A stretch of DNA of 62,750 nucleotides from Aggregatilineales bacterium (lineage in GTDB: Bacteria; Chloroflexota; Anaerolineae; Aggregatilineales; Ch27). A program made the translations under genes and the position numbers. Within the stretch, counting starts at the first letter, position 1; each line of letters begins with the position of its first letter. Positions 25,525 through 36,255 of the stretch are shown here, in pieces. The stretch covers positions 1-62,750 of the forward strand of contig JARKOQ010000125.1 in assembly GCA_029976005.1 (NCBI GenBank). The letters run 5' to 3'. The notes below the pieces were generated by a model, which searched no databases, was not told the DNA's origin, and saw only the letters and a program-made list of their open reading frames with translations.

Positions 25525-27471
25525 ATGCGAAAGCTCTTGATTGGGGTGGGTGCGCTCCTGCTGCTGGGCAGCGTGGCCCTGCTGGTCATCCCGTTGGCCG
25601 GCACGGGCAGCGCCCAGACGGCCTCCGCCACGACCCGCACGGCGACGGTCCAGCGGACAACCCTGTACGACACGGTGGAAGGCTCCGGCTCGGTGACGGC
25701 CGAACAGGTGTCCGCGCTGTCCTTCGAGGTGGCGGGCACGGTGACTCAGGTGCTGGTCGAGATGGGCGACGAAGTGACGGAGGGCCAGGTGCTGGCCGTG
25801 CTGGACACGGGCGACCTGGAATATGACGTGCGGTTGGCCGAGATGTCGCTCCGGATTCAGCAGGCGGATTACGACGAGGCGACTTCGCCGGCCACGGCCG
25901 AGGAAATCGCCCAGGCCGAGGCCCAGCTTGCCCAGGCGCTCTCCCAACTGGAAAGCGCCCAGGCCGACCTCGAAAATGTCGAGGATCAGCGCCTGACGAG
26001 CTGCGCCAGCCTGGATACGGCCGAGGAGACCCTGGCAGACGCCCAGACGAACTACGACGAATACGTGATGGCGGGCTACGACCAGGACCCGGCTTTCGTG
26101 CCCGATCCTGATTCAAGCGAGGCCAAGGCGCTGGCTAATGCCCAGGCGAGCTACGACAAGGCCGATGCGCAGTGCAGGCTTTCCACGAGCACCCTGGGCA
26201 GCACCACGGCCCTGGAGATCGCCCAGGCCAACTACGACCAGACGCTGGCTTCGTACAACGACGTGATCGACGGGCCGAGCGAAACCGAACTGCTTCAGGC
26301 CGAAGTCAAGCTCCAGCAAAGCCAGCTCCAGTTGGAGCAGGCCCAGGACGCCCTGGACGGGGCCACGCTCTACGCCCCCTATGACGGGGTCGTGACGGCC
26401 GTGAACATCGTGGTCGGGCAGGAAGTCAGCGCGACCACCATGGCCATCACCGTGGCCGACACCAGCCGGCTGCACATCGACGTCAGCGTGGACGAGCTGG
26501 ATGTGACCAGCGTCGAGCAGGGTTTGCAGGCCAACATCACCCTCCAGGCGTTGGACAACCTGGTGGTGACCGGCAGCGTGCGGCAGATCGCGCCCTCCGG
26601 CTCGTCGAGCCAGGGGTTGGTGACCTATACCGTGCGCGTGGATATGGATACCACAGTGGATGAAACGGCGCCCGGCGATACCGCCGCGGCCCCGGCGGCC
26701 CCCGGCGGGTTTGTCCCCGCGCAGGGCAGCGCCGCCGCGAGCGGCGACACGGCCGCGACCGCCGGTTCGGCTGCCGCGCCGGGCGGCATGGGCCAGGGTG
26801 GCATGAGCGCGATGCGTGAAATCTTCACGGCGATCCAGACGATGGGCGGCGCGCAAGCCGTGACGGCGATGCTGGCCGAAGACGGCGGTGAAGACACCTT
26901 CTATGCCCAACTTACCGAAGCGGGCGTTTCCGAAGAAGCGATCACGGCCCTGAAGGACATGGGCGGCCCGGCGGCCCTGATCGAAATGATGGCCAACGGC
27001 CCGATGGGCCAGGGCGGCGGGGGGTTCGCCGGGGGCGGGCAGGCCGGGACGGGCCAGTCCGCGACCACCCAGGCAACCGCCGCCGATCTCTCCCTGATCC
27101 GGCTGGGCATGACGGCCGACGTCGAGGTGATCGTCAACATGGAAGAAAACGTGCTGGTGGTCTCGACCAGCGCGATCCAGCGCGATACGGCCGGAACCTA
27201 TGTGATGGTGGACGATGGCAATGGCGGCCAGACCCGCGTCGCGGTGACTCCGGGCACGACCAAGTCGGGCATGACCGTGATCGAAGGCGATATCAGCGAG
27301 GGCGCGGTGGTGTACATCCCTGAGACCAGCAGCACGTCTGGAAGCACGACGAGCGGCCTGGGCATGGGCGGTTTCGGCGCGCTCACCGGCGGCGGCGGTA
27401 TGGGCGGTGGCCAGATGCCCGCCATGCCTTCGGGCGGCGGCATGCCGGCCGGCGGCCCTCCAGGAGGTTAG
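25525..27471 (+). CDS. HlyD/MacA-family periplasmic adaptor
   Basis: The 648-residue protein has an N-terminal signal or membrane anchor, a split biotinyl-lipoyl domain ([28 protein letters not shown] and [21 protein letters not shown]), a coiled-coil hairpin between (about 115-275) and a beta-barrel after it. The family joins an inner-membrane ABC exporter to the envelope. Between the barrel and the C-terminal domain is an unusual insert of roughly 135 residues (about 385-520): Ala/Gly-rich linkers around a small helical segment, [21 protein letters not shown]. The tail is Gly/Met/Pro-rich. It is two bases upstream of the MacB ATPase gene. Normal MacA proteins are near 370-400 residues, so this one is much enlarged. 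Confidence 0.88.
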   Translation: MRKLLIGVGALLLLGSVALLVIPLAGTGSAQTASATTRTATVQRTTLYDTVEGSGSVTAEQVSALSFEVAGTVTQVLVEMGDEVTEGQVLAVLDTGDLEYDVRLAEMSLRIQQADYDEATSPATAEEIAQAEAQLAQALSQLESAQADLENVEDQRLTSCASLDTAEETLADAQTNYDEYVMAGYDQDPAFVPDPDSSEAKALANAQASYDKADAQCRLSTSTLGSTTALEIAQANYDQTLASYNDVIDGPSETELLQAEVKLQQSQLQLEQAQDALDGATLYAPYDGVVTAVNIVVGQEVSATTMAITVADTSRLHIDVSVDELDVTSVEQGLQANITLQALDNLVVTGSVRQIAPSGSSSQGLVTYTVRVDMDTTVDETAPGDTAAAPAAPGGFVPAQGSAAASGDTAATAGSAAAPGGMGQGGMSAMREIFTAIQTMGGAQAVTAMLAEDGGEDTFYAQLTEAGVSEEAITALKDMGGPAALIEMMANGPMGQGGGGFAGGGQAGTGQSATTQATAADLSLIRLGMTADVEVIVNMEENVLVVSTSAIQRDTAGTYVMVDDGNGGQTRVAVTPGTTKSGMTVIEGDISEGAVVYIPETSSTSGSTTSGLGMGGFGALTGGGGMGGGQMPAMPSGGGMPAGGPPGG

Positions 27472-27473
27472 CC

Positions 27474-28395
<922 letters not shown>

Positions 28396-28412
<17 letters not shown>

Positions 28413-30162
28413 GCGGCCCACCCTGCGCTGGACGGGCCACGTCGCCAATCTGATCACGCTGGCGTCGGCGGCGGCCATCGTGCTGATGGTCCTGCTCGGT
28501 ACGCCCTGGCTGGTGGGCAGCCCAACCCCCATCTGGGCTTTGGGCATGCTGTTCGGCGCGGCGATCGTGGCCCTGCTGGCGGCGGTGTGGAGTTGGCTGA
28601 AGCCGGGCCGGAACGCCAACAGCGGCCTGTTGATCCTGGTGTGCGGCCTGGCCGGGGTGTTTCACTTCGCCTACGTCTTCGGCGTGCAGCTTCGGAGTTC
28701 GGCGGCGAGCCTGATCCCGACGCTGTCACCGGGGTTCTGGATCGCCCTGGCCGGGACGCTGGGCCTGATCGTCCAGGCAGCCTTCAAGCGCGCGGTGAAG
28801 TCGAGCGCGCCGGATGGCAACCCCGCCGGGGCTACCCCCGCCGCGAAGCGTGGGCACCCCGCGCAGCCGAAACCGGCCGCCAGGACAACCGCCCCCTCGA
28901 TCGCCAACGGCCTCGCCCAGTCGACTCATCGCCCGATCAAAAAGCGCGGCAGCGTCAGCCTCGGCCAGAACATCGCGGTGGCGTTCGACGCGCTGTGGGC
29001 CAACAAGCTGCGCTCCGTGCTGACCATGCTGGGCATCGTCATCGGCGTGATGTCGGTCGTGGCCCTGGTGTCGGTCGGTCAGGGCGCGACGGCGGACATC
29101 ACCACCCGGATCGAAGGCATCGGCACCAACCTGATCTCGATCTCGGCCGCGCGCGGCTTTGGCCGGACGAGCCTCACCCTGGAGGACTCCGAGGCCATCG
29201 AGGAAAGCGTCAGCGGGCTGGCCGGGGTCGCTCCTCAGATGAGCACGAGCGCGTCCGTCGCGACCGGCGACCTCAGCTACACCGCCACGGTGGTGGGCAC
29301 CACCCCGGACTACGCGGTCGTCCGCAACCTCGACATCAGCGAGGGGCGCTTCTTCGACGAGGACGAGTACGACGACAAGTCGCGGGTGGTCGTCCTGGGC
29401 AGCGGCGTCGTGGAGGAAATCTTCCCCTATACCGATCCGTTGGGCAGCAGCGTGCGGATCGGGACGCGGACCTACGAAGTGGTCGGCGTCCTGGCGGAAC
29501 AGGACACCGGCACCGGTGGCAGCGCCAACGATCAGGTCTACCTGCCGCTGACTACGGGCTACCGGACGCTGTTCACCAGCCGGGGTGTGGTCGGCACGGA
29601 GTACCAGGTCAGCTCGATCCAGATTTCGGCACAGAACCCCGATGAGGTCTCGCTCATCGTCGCCGAGATCACGGACCTCCTGCGGGCGCGCCACGACCTG
29701 GACCTGGAAGACGACGACGACTTCATGATCACGAATCAGCAGGACCTGCTGGAGTCGCTCTCCGAAGTGAGCGGCACGCTGACCGTGCTGCTGGCCGCGA
29801 TTGCCAGCGTCTCGCTGCTGGTCGGCGGGATCGGCATCATGAACATCAGTCTGGTGTCGGTGACCGAGCGCACCAAGGAAATCGGTCTACGCAAGGCGCT
29901 CGGCGCGCGCCGCTTTCAGATTTTGCAGCAGTTTCTGATCGAGACGGTGGTGCTCAGCACGCTGGGCGGCGTGATCGGCGTGCTGGCCGGAGTCGGGGTG
30001 GCGCTGCTGGTCAACAACAGCGGCGCCCTGAACGCGGTCGTCGCTCCCGAATCGATCTTGCTTGGCCTGGGCTTCTCGGTGGCGGTCGGGGTGTTCTTCG
30101 GTGTCTATCCGGCCAACCGGGCCGCCGGCCTGCATCCCATCGAGGCCCTGCGCTATGAATAG
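28396..30162 (+). CDS. MacB-type ABC permease with extra N-terminal membrane domain
   Basis: The 588-residue protein contains the MacB periplasmic core domain and FtsX domain from about residue 190 on: [20 protein letters not shown], a long extracytoplasmic part, and the final three helices with [16 protein letters not shown]. Before this lie about 190 residues with four predicted membrane helices and a Pro/Ala-rich linker that ordinary MacB permeases lack. The start at 28396 follows GGGAGGAAG; longer in-frame starts lie inside the ATPase gene without ribosome sites. The stop codon sits in the first unit of a 17-bp tandem repeat. Substrate could be a peptide, lipid or drug. Confidence 0.88.
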
Positions 30163-30215
30163 TCCTGCGCTATGAATAGCTCTGCGCTATGAATAGCCCT
30201 GCGCTATGAATAGTC
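30148..30215 (+). repeat. Four 17-bp tandem repeats duplicating the macB stop region
   Basis: CTGCGCTATGAATAG plus two variable bases is repeated four times without gaps (30148, 30165, 30182, 30199). The first unit encodes the last codons and stop of the MacB permease gene. Each unit also contains ATGAATAG; only the ATG in the fourth unit is in frame with the next gene. The tight identity suggests recent slippage. Confidence 0.9.
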
Positions 30216-30265
30216 GACCGGTGGGTGAGTTTTTATCTGGACGGGTTCGAACGGAGAAACCAACG

Positions 30266-32926
30266 ATGAATGTGAAGAAGCAATGGGCCGGACTGGCCCT
30301 GGCGATCCTGACCCTGATCGGGTCGGTGGCCGCGCCCCTGGCGACACTCTCCGCGCAGGGCAACGCGACCGTGCTGACCGTGGGGTACATTGGCGCGTCG
30401 CGCGGGGCGCAGGCCGCGCTCGACCAGAGCAACTATCAGGCGGCCGTGCTGGCCGCGGAGCAAATCAATACCTCGGATGACTACGGCGTGATCAGCGACG
30501 GCAATGTCCGCTACCGCTTCGAGGTGGTCTACTATACGGCGGACAGCGCCGCGGAAGCGGCCGATGCCTACGTTTTCGCCCTGATCGACGGCGCGATAGC
30601 CGTGCTCGGCCCGCAGCAGGAGCGCCAGATCGAGGCGATCCTGAACGCGGAAGGCACGCTCGACCTGCCCCTGCTGGCGGCGGATGCGGGTGACCTGGCC
30701 GGCGAATCCAACGTGTTCCAGATTTCCTCGACCCAGGATGACTGGGTGGAGGCGGCGGCCAACTACCTGACCGAGGAACTGCACCTCTCCAACCTGGTCA
30801 CGGTGGCGGTCGATACGGAGACGGCCCAGGCGGGCGCGGACCTGTTCGTCGACCTGGCCGGCGAGGACAACGTCGCGCTGACGATCACCCATGCCGCCGA
30901 CGCGGACGACCTGTCCAGCGAGGCGCAGGACATCGTCGACGCGGACGCCGACGGGCTGTTCGTCTGGACGCTCGACGCACAGGGCGAGCTGCTCCTGGAA
31001 GCGCTGGCCGATGCCGGCTGGCGCGGGCCGATTGTTTACGTCGGGCTGGATGAGGATGTGATTGCGAATGCCGATCCGGCCCTGGTCAACGACCTGATCG
31101 GGCTGGCTCCCTGGTCGGCGACGGCCTACGATGCCTACAGCCAGCGTTTCGTGGAGGATTACGTGGCCCGCTGGGGCGCGACCCCCTCGGAAGACGCGGC
31201 GGCTTACTACGACGCGATCACCCTGCTGGCGGCGGCCGTCCAGGCAGCGGACGACGATCCGGACGACATCAGCCGGGCGCTGGCAAACCTCGGCGCGATC
31301 GAAGGCGTCCAGGGGACGTACGCGGATGGCGCGACCACCGGCCTGCGCCTGATGTCCGTCCGGGCGGACGGCTCCGAGACCGAGCTGGCCTACTACGACA
31401 GCGGCGAATGCCTGTCCTGCACGGATGCGAACTTCGTACTGCTGGACGACGATACCCTCGAAGACGCCGAGATCGAGCCGTACAACATCGCCCTGATCGC
31501 CACCCTGAGCGGGGCCAGCGCCGGCCTGGGCGAATCGGCCCAGCAGGGCGCCGAGCTGGCGATCCGCGAGCTTCAGAAGCGCGGCGGCGTGCTGGGCGCG
31601 GACGGGATCGTCTACGACCTGCGCCTGGGCGCGTATGACGCCACCACGGCGAGCACGGCGGCGACCGCCTTCGCCAATGCGCTGCAAGACGGCGCGGACA
31701 TCATCCTGGGGCCGGACTCCAACGCGCAGGTGATCGACAACAGCCGCCTGCCCGGCGAGGCCGGGGTGCTCCAGCTCGTGTCGGCCACCGGGATCGAGGC
31801 CTCCGGGCTGTCCAGCGGCGAGAACATCCTCCAGATTCGCCCATCGGACAGCACGCTGGCGGCCGCGGCCGTGCATTACCTGCTGGAGGAGCGCGGTTTT
31901 GAGCAGGTCGCGGCGGTGTCTGTGCGTTCCAACTATGGCAACGAGGCTGCGCGGGCGATCGAAGAGACCTTCGAGGACCTGGATGCCGAATCGGCGCTGG
32001 TGCTGGACTTGCAGCACAACAGCCGCGACACCGACTATGCCGCCATGGCGGCGCGGGTGGTGGAAAGCGGCGCGCAGGCGGTGCTGGTCTGGAGCGCCCA
32101 GCCGGTCGCCCAGGGCCTGCTGGACGAGCTTGGCGCGGCCGGGTGGACGGGCACGCTGGTGTATGGCTACCTGACCCCGGCCTTCCTGGAGACGGTGATC
32201 GTCCCGCACGGGATCGAGCTGATCGGCGCGGTGAGCTGGTGGCCGGCGGCGGGCGATGGCACGAGCGCGGGCTTCGTGGATCGCTACGCGGCGCGCTACG
32301 ACGAGGCGCCGACCGCCCAGAGCGCGGCCTACTACGACGCGGTGATGCTGATCGCCCAGGCGATCCAGGCAGTCGGCCCGGCGACGGACGACATCGAGGC
32401 CTGGTTGTCCGACGAGGCCAGCCTCATCGGCGTGCAGGGCGTCTACGATCCCGCCAGCGATACGGGCGGCGAGCTGACCCGCAGCGTGATGATGCTGGGA
32501 GTGAACACCGGCAGCGGGGTTGAGTCGGTCTACGAAGCGGCGCGTTACCTGGACGGCGTGTGCTATAGCCACTGCGCGGCCGGCTCGACGGTGTGGCGCT
32601 ATCCGGGCAGCGCGGCAAGCGCCTCCTCCACGAGCAGCAGCACCAGCGATCTGCGGGCCTCCCTGCCGTCGTCCCTGCGGGACAAGGTGGTGATCGTGGA
32701 GACCGGCTACAACCTCAACCTGCGGCCAAGCCCCAGCTATGACGAGGACGTGGACATTGACGAGGTGATCCCCTACGAGACCGAGCTGCCGGCCTTCGCG
32801 ATCAGTGAAGACGGGGCGTGGATCGTGGTGTACTACGACGGCCAGTTTGGCTGGGTTCTGCTGGATTACGTGACCGTCATCGACGGTTCGCTGAGCACGC
32901 TCGAAGTCACTGATCGGGAATTCTAG
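30266..32926 (+). CDS. Double periplasmic-binding-fold protein with C-terminal SH3 domain
   Basis: The 886-residue secreted protein has a Sec signal (cleavage near SAQG, residue 32). Two consecutive LivJ/Peripla_BP_6-type binding domains follow (about 34-410 and 415-790), with a short Ser/Thr linker and then a bacterial SH3 domain at the end (VIVETGYNLNLRPSPSYDED..FGWVLLDYVTV). The start at 30266 was chosen for its signal peptide and nearby GGAGAAA. No permease of the branched-chain amino acid family is nearby, so it is more likely a sensory or envelope binding protein than an importer subunit. It lies between the MacAB genes and a two-component system. The tandem duplication in one chain is unusual. 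Confidence 0.82.
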   Translation: MNVKKQWAGLALAILTLIGSVAAPLATLSAQGNATVLTVGYIGASRGAQAALDQSNYQAAVLAAEQINTSDDYGVISDGNVRYRFEVVYYTADSAAEAADAYVFALIDGAIAVLGPQQERQIEAILNAEGTLDLPLLAADAGDLAGESNVFQISSTQDDWVEAAANYLTEELHLSNLVTVAVDTETAQAGADLFVDLAGEDNVALTITHAADADDLSSEAQDIVDADADGLFVWTLDAQGELLLEALADAGWRGPIVYVGLDEDVIANADPALVNDLIGLAPWSATAYDAYSQRFVEDYVARWGATPSEDAAAYYDAITLLAAAVQAADDDPDDISRALANLGAIEGVQGTYADGATTGLRLMSVRADGSETELAYYDSGECLSCTDANFVLLDDDTLEDAEIEPYNIALIATLSGASAGLGESAQQGAELAIRELQKRGGVLGADGIVYDLRLGAYDATTASTAATAFANALQDGADIILGPDSNAQVIDNSRLPGEAGVLQLVSATGIEASGLSSGENILQIRPSDSTLAAAAVHYLLEERGFEQVAAVSVRSNYGNEAARAIEETFEDLDAESALVLDLQHNSRDTDYAAMAARVVESGAQAVLVWSAQPVAQGLLDELGAAGWTGTLVYGYLTPAFLETVIVPHGIELIGAVSWWPAAGDGTSAGFVDRYAARYDEAPTAQSAAYYDAVMLIAQAIQAVGPATDDIEAWLSDEASLIGVQGVYDPASDTGGELTRSVMMLGVNTGSGVESVYEAARYLDGVCYSHCAAGSTVWRYPGSAASASSTSSSTSDLRASLPSSLRDKVVIVETGYNLNLRPSPSYDEDVDIDEVIPYETELPAFAISEDGAWIVVYYDGQFGWVLLDYVTVIDGSLSTLEVTDREF

Positions 32927-32958
32927 ACCAGGATACAATGGACTGGAGCAAAAAAACC

Positions 32959-33777
32959 ATGAACGACCAGAACGCTCGCCGGGGTTTGACGATCATCGGG
33001 ATCGTGCTGCTGGTCTTGACCGGGTTGGTGGCCGCGTTGCCGGTCAGCGCGGACAGCGGCGTGCTCGTCGTCACGACGGATAACGTCAACCTGCGCTCCC
33101 TGCCCAGCTCGGCGGGGGATGTGCTGGACGTGATCCCCTACGGGACCGAGTTGGAAGCGGAAGCGATCAGCGAAAACGGCCTGTGGATCTACGTGACCTA
33201 CGACGATCAGCCGGGCTGGATCAACCTGAACTATGTCTCGGTCGAGGAAGGCGCGCTCTCCGACCTGTCCGTCGACGAAGACCTCGAGGACCAGGAAATC
33301 GATGCCGTCGTGACCGGCGACGACTCGGATTCGGACGAAGAGAGCGACATCGAATCGCTGTTCGACCTGTGGGAAAGCCTGTACGGCAACGACTCGTCCA
33401 GTGCGTCGTCGACAACCTCGTCCGGCTCGAGCAGACTTCAGCGCAAGATGATCATCACCTGGCCGACGAGCGGGCTGGACCTGCCCGCCGATCAGGTGAC
33501 GGTAACCTGGCTGGCCGTCCGCAACGCGGACTCCTACCGGGTCGAGGTCTACTCCGACCAGGCGGCGGTCGTCTATACCGTGACCTACCGCACGTCGGGC
33601 ACCTCGCTGAGCGTGCCAACCAGCGGCATGCCGTCGCGCGCGGAGGGCTGGGGCTACTGGATCGAAGTGTCGGCCCTGGACGAGGACGGCGACGTGATCG
33701 CCCAGGATCGGGTGTGGGGCCGGCGGGTGGACAGTTCGGCCTCGATCAGCCGGGGGGGCTTTCCGCCCCGGCGCTAG
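32959..33777 (+). CDS. Secreted SH3-domain protein with fibronectin-like domain
   Basis: The 272-residue protein has a signal or anchor segment (GLTIIGIVLLVLTGLVAALP), a bacterial SH3 domain (about 30-95; VNLRSLPSSAGDVLDVIPYGTEL) clearly related to the one ending the preceding gene, an acidic low-complexity linker and a C-terminal beta-sandwich (DQVTVTWLAVRNADSYRVEVYSD) of fibronectin III type. An ATG seven codons upstream is possible, but GGAG before 32959 and the signal position favour this start. It probably binds peptidoglycan or another envelope polymer. It follows the double-binding-domain gene at once and precedes the response regulator. Confidence 0.7.
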   Translation: MNDQNARRGLTIIGIVLLVLTGLVAALPVSADSGVLVVTTDNVNLRSLPSSAGDVLDVIPYGTELEAEAISENGLWIYVTYDDQPGWINLNYVSVEEGALSDLSVDEDLEDQEIDAVVTGDDSDSDEESDIESLFDLWESLYGNDSSSASSTTSSGSSRLQRKMIITWPTSGLDLPADQVTVTWLAVRNADSYRVEVYSDQAAVVYTVTYRTSGTSLSVPTSGMPSRAEGWGYWIEVSALDEDGDVIAQDRVWGRRVDSSASISRGGFPPRR

Positions 33778-33860
33778 TATCGACTATGGGTTGGGAGGCG
33801 GGGGGAACCGGCCCGGCGTACAGCCGGTTCCCCCCGCCGGATGAATCAGGAGCAAGTGCA

Positions 33861-34604
33861 ATGGGAATGGTCATGGGGAGCGCGGAATCCAACAGCCGGG
33901 TTCTGGTGGTGGACGACGACCCGGAGATCGTGCGTCTGGTCAGGGCGTATCTGGAGCAGGCCGGTTACCCCGTTCTGACGGCGAGCAATGGCGAGACGGC
34001 CCTGCACATGCTGCGCCACGACCGGCCGGCGCTGGTGGTGCTGGACCTGATGCTGCCCGATCGGAGTGGGTGGGATATCACCCGGATCGTGCGCAGCGAC
34101 AGCACGCTCAAGGATACTTTCATCATCATGCTGACGGCGCGGGTGGAAGATACCGACAAGATCGTCGGGCTGGAGCTGGGCGCGGACGATTACGTGACCA
34201 AGCCCTTCAACCCGCGCGAGGTCGTGGCGCGCGTCCGGTCGGTGCTGCGCCGCCACGCGGGGGAGGAAGTCGAGCGGACGGATACCCTCCAGTGCGGCGG
34301 CCTGGTGCTGGATACGGCCCGCCGGGAGGTGCTGGTCGATGGCAAGCCGACCAGCCTGACCCCGACCGAGTTCAACCTGCTCCAGGTCATGATGCGCAAT
34401 CCGGGCTATGCGTTTACCCGCGCGGAACTGGTCGAGCGCGCTCTGGGGTATGATTACGAAGGGCTGGATCGCACGCTGGACAGCCACATCAAGAACCTGC
34501 GCAAGAAGATCGAGCCGTGCGCCACCGAGCCAGTCTACGTGCAGACGGTGTACGGCGTGGGCTACCGGCTGGTAGGGCCAATCGCCGATGAGAAACCTGT
34601 TTAG
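33861..34604 (+). CDS. OmpR/PhoB-family response regulator
   Basis: The 247-residue protein has a receiver domain (DDD at 18-20, phosphoacceptor D62 in VVLDLMLP, conserved Lys in YVTKPF) and a C-terminal winged helix (LTPTEFNLLQVMMRNPGYAFTRAELVERALGYDYEG..LDSHIKNLRKKIE). Start ATG follows CAGGAG; longer in-frame starts run into the upstream gene. It overlaps the kinase gene by 17 bases. PhoB/OmpR proteins bind 11-bp direct repeats upstream of a -10 box, exactly the arrangement found at 23405, 24093 and 25430. It is therefore the best local candidate for controlling those three promoters. Confidence 0.95.
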   Translation: MGMVMGSAESNSRVLVVDDDPEIVRLVRAYLEQAGYPVLTASNGETALHMLRHDRPALVVLDLMLPDRSGWDITRIVRSDSTLKDTFIIMLTARVEDTDKIVGLELGADDYVTKPFNPREVVARVRSVLRRHAGEEVERTDTLQCGGLVLDTARREVLVDGKPTSLTPTEFNLLQVMMRNPGYAFTRAELVERALGYDYEGLDRTLDSHIKNLRKKIEPCATEPVYVQTVYGVGYRLVGPIADEKPV

Positions 34605-35979
34605 GCAGCTCGGAATCCAGCTCAGTCTGGCCTTCGTCCTGGTCGGACTTGGGTCGCTGCTGGTGATCGGCGTGGTCGCGCCGTCGATCATCAACCCCCA
34701 GTTCGTCTGGTCGGCGGTGGACGATCATCTGCGCCGGCCGGGCGGGCCGATCCAGGACCTGGAGAACTACTACCGGACTCATGCAAGCTGGGACGGGATC
34801 GAGACGGTGTTTGAGTCCGGGCCGTTCGGCGCGATGGCCAATACCCTGGTGTTCACCGACGCGAATGGGCAGGTCATCTTCGGCAACCAGGACCTGCTGG
34901 CCGAGAGTCAGGACAATCCCAACAGGATCGAACGGCCGGTGCCGATCATGGTCGACGGCCAGGCCGTGGGGTACGTCACCTTCGCGGGCGGCGGCTGGAT
35001 GGACACGCCGCTTCAGGACGCCGCTTATACCCGGGTCAGCCAGGTGTTGATCGTGACCATGCTGGCGGTCACCGTGCTCGGCATCCTGGTCGGGGTGGGA
35101 GTCAGCCGCGGGCTGAGCGCGCCGCTGGACCGGCTGGCGGCCGGGGTGCGCGCCTTTGGCAAGGGCAACCTGAGCCAGCGGGTGAAGGTCGAGGGCAGCC
35201 AGGAGATCGCGACCGTGGCGCGGGCCTTCAACGAGATGGCCTCGGCCCTGGAAGACGCCGAAATCCAGCGGCGCAACATGGTGGCCGACGTGGCCCATGA
35301 GCTGCGCACGCCCCTCACGGTGATCCAGGGCAATTTGCAGGCGATCCTGGATGACGTCTACCCCCTGGAAAAAGAAGAGATCGCGCGCCTGTACGACCAG
35401 ACCCGGCTGTTGAGCCGTCTGGTCGAGGACCTGCGTCTGCTCTCGCAGGCTGACGCGGGTGTACTCACTCTGGAATTCCAGACGCGGGACCTGACCCATC
35501 TGGTCGCCGAACAGGCCGAGGCGCTCAAGGCGGCCGCCGACCGGCGCGGGGTCGAATTGAAGACCGAGCTGACGGCCGGCCTGCCGCCGGTCAGGGTCGA
35601 CGTGGCGCGGCTGGGCCAGGTGCTGCACAACCTGTTTGACAACGCCCTGCGCCATACGCCCCAGGGGGGCAACATCACGATCCGGGTCGCGGCGGACGGC
35701 GACGGGCTTAAGCTGGAGGTCAGCGACACGGGCGAAGGCATCCTGCCGGAACACCTGCCGCACGTTTTTGACCGCTTCTACCGGGTGGATACGGCCCGCG
35801 CCCGCGAATCGGGCGGCAGCGGGCTGGGGCTGGCGATCGCGCGCTCCATCGTCGAGGCGCACGGCGGGCGCATCCAGGCGGAGAGTGCCGGAGTCGCGGG
35901 CCAGGGCAGCACCTTCGTGGTGCATCTGCCGGCCAGCCGGGAAGAGACTGGCGCCGAAAGTCAGGCCGAGGCGGCCTGA
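34588..35979 (+). CDS. Membrane sensor histidine kinase (BaeS/PhoR type)
   Basis: The 463-residue kinase has a first membrane helix (about 10-33), a roughly 110-residue extracytoplasmic sensor region, a second helix (150-172), a HAMP domain (175-228), the dimerisation domain with H237 in VAHELRTP, and an HATPase domain with LFDNALRHTP and DTGEGILPEHLPHVF boxes and GSGLGLAIA. It is the cognate partner of the overlapping response regulator. The signal is unknown; neighbours suggest envelope stress or export-related cues. A GC-rich hairpin (36001-36022) follows the gene. Confidence 0.95.
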   Translation: MRNLFRQLGIQLSLAFVLVGLGSLLVIGVVAPSIINPQFVWSAVDDHLRRPGGPIQDLENYYRTHASWDGIETVFESGPFGAMANTLVFTDANGQVIFGNQDLLAESQDNPNRIERPVPIMVDGQAVGYVTFAGGGWMDTPLQDAAYTRVSQVLIVTMLAVTVLGILVGVGVSRGLSAPLDRLAAGVRAFGKGNLSQRVKVEGSQEIATVARAFNEMASALEDAEIQRRNMVADVAHELRTPLTVIQGNLQAILDDVYPLEKEEIARLYDQTRLLSRLVEDLRLLSQADAGVLTLEFQTRDLTHLVAEQAEALKAAADRRGVELKTELTAGLPPVRVDVARLGQVLHNLFDNALRHTPQGGNITIRVAADGDGLKLEVSDTGEGILPEHLPHVFDRFYRVDTARARESGGSGLGLAIARSIVEAHGGRIQAESAGVAGQGSTFVVHLPASREETGAESQAEAA

Positions 35980-36163
35980 CGGGCGGCGAACAAACAGCGG
36001 GCCGGTGGGGGGATACACCGGCTTTCTCCGCAACCAGGTGTTCCAGCGATCCGCGCGGTCGGCTGGCCGCCTGGCGTCTTGTCGGCCTGGTTCACCTTCC
36101 CCGCCCTGACCCTGTTCGGGATGAACGGGTAATCCCTCCCTGGGCACTTTTGGTATCCTGTCC

Positions 36164-36169
36164 TATAAT
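36164..36169 (+). promoter_or_regulatory. Probable -10 box (TATAAT)
   Basis: A consensus TATAAT lies 87 bases before the chosen GTG start of the receiver-kinase gene; a recognisable -35 is weak (TGGGCA region). The 276 bases between 35980 and 36255 otherwise hold only the hairpin at 36001-36022. Confidence 0.5.
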
Positions 36170-36255
36170 GAGCATGTTATGTGCCAGCAGGAAGCCAGTC
36201 CGCGAACTGCCCCCGTTCGGAAGGGACATGGCTGATTCCGGGGTATGAGGATGCC

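Noticed and set aside
30148-30215. Tandem repeats considered as a small CRISPR array
   Set aside because: The units are contiguous, without spacers, and no cas gene is present.
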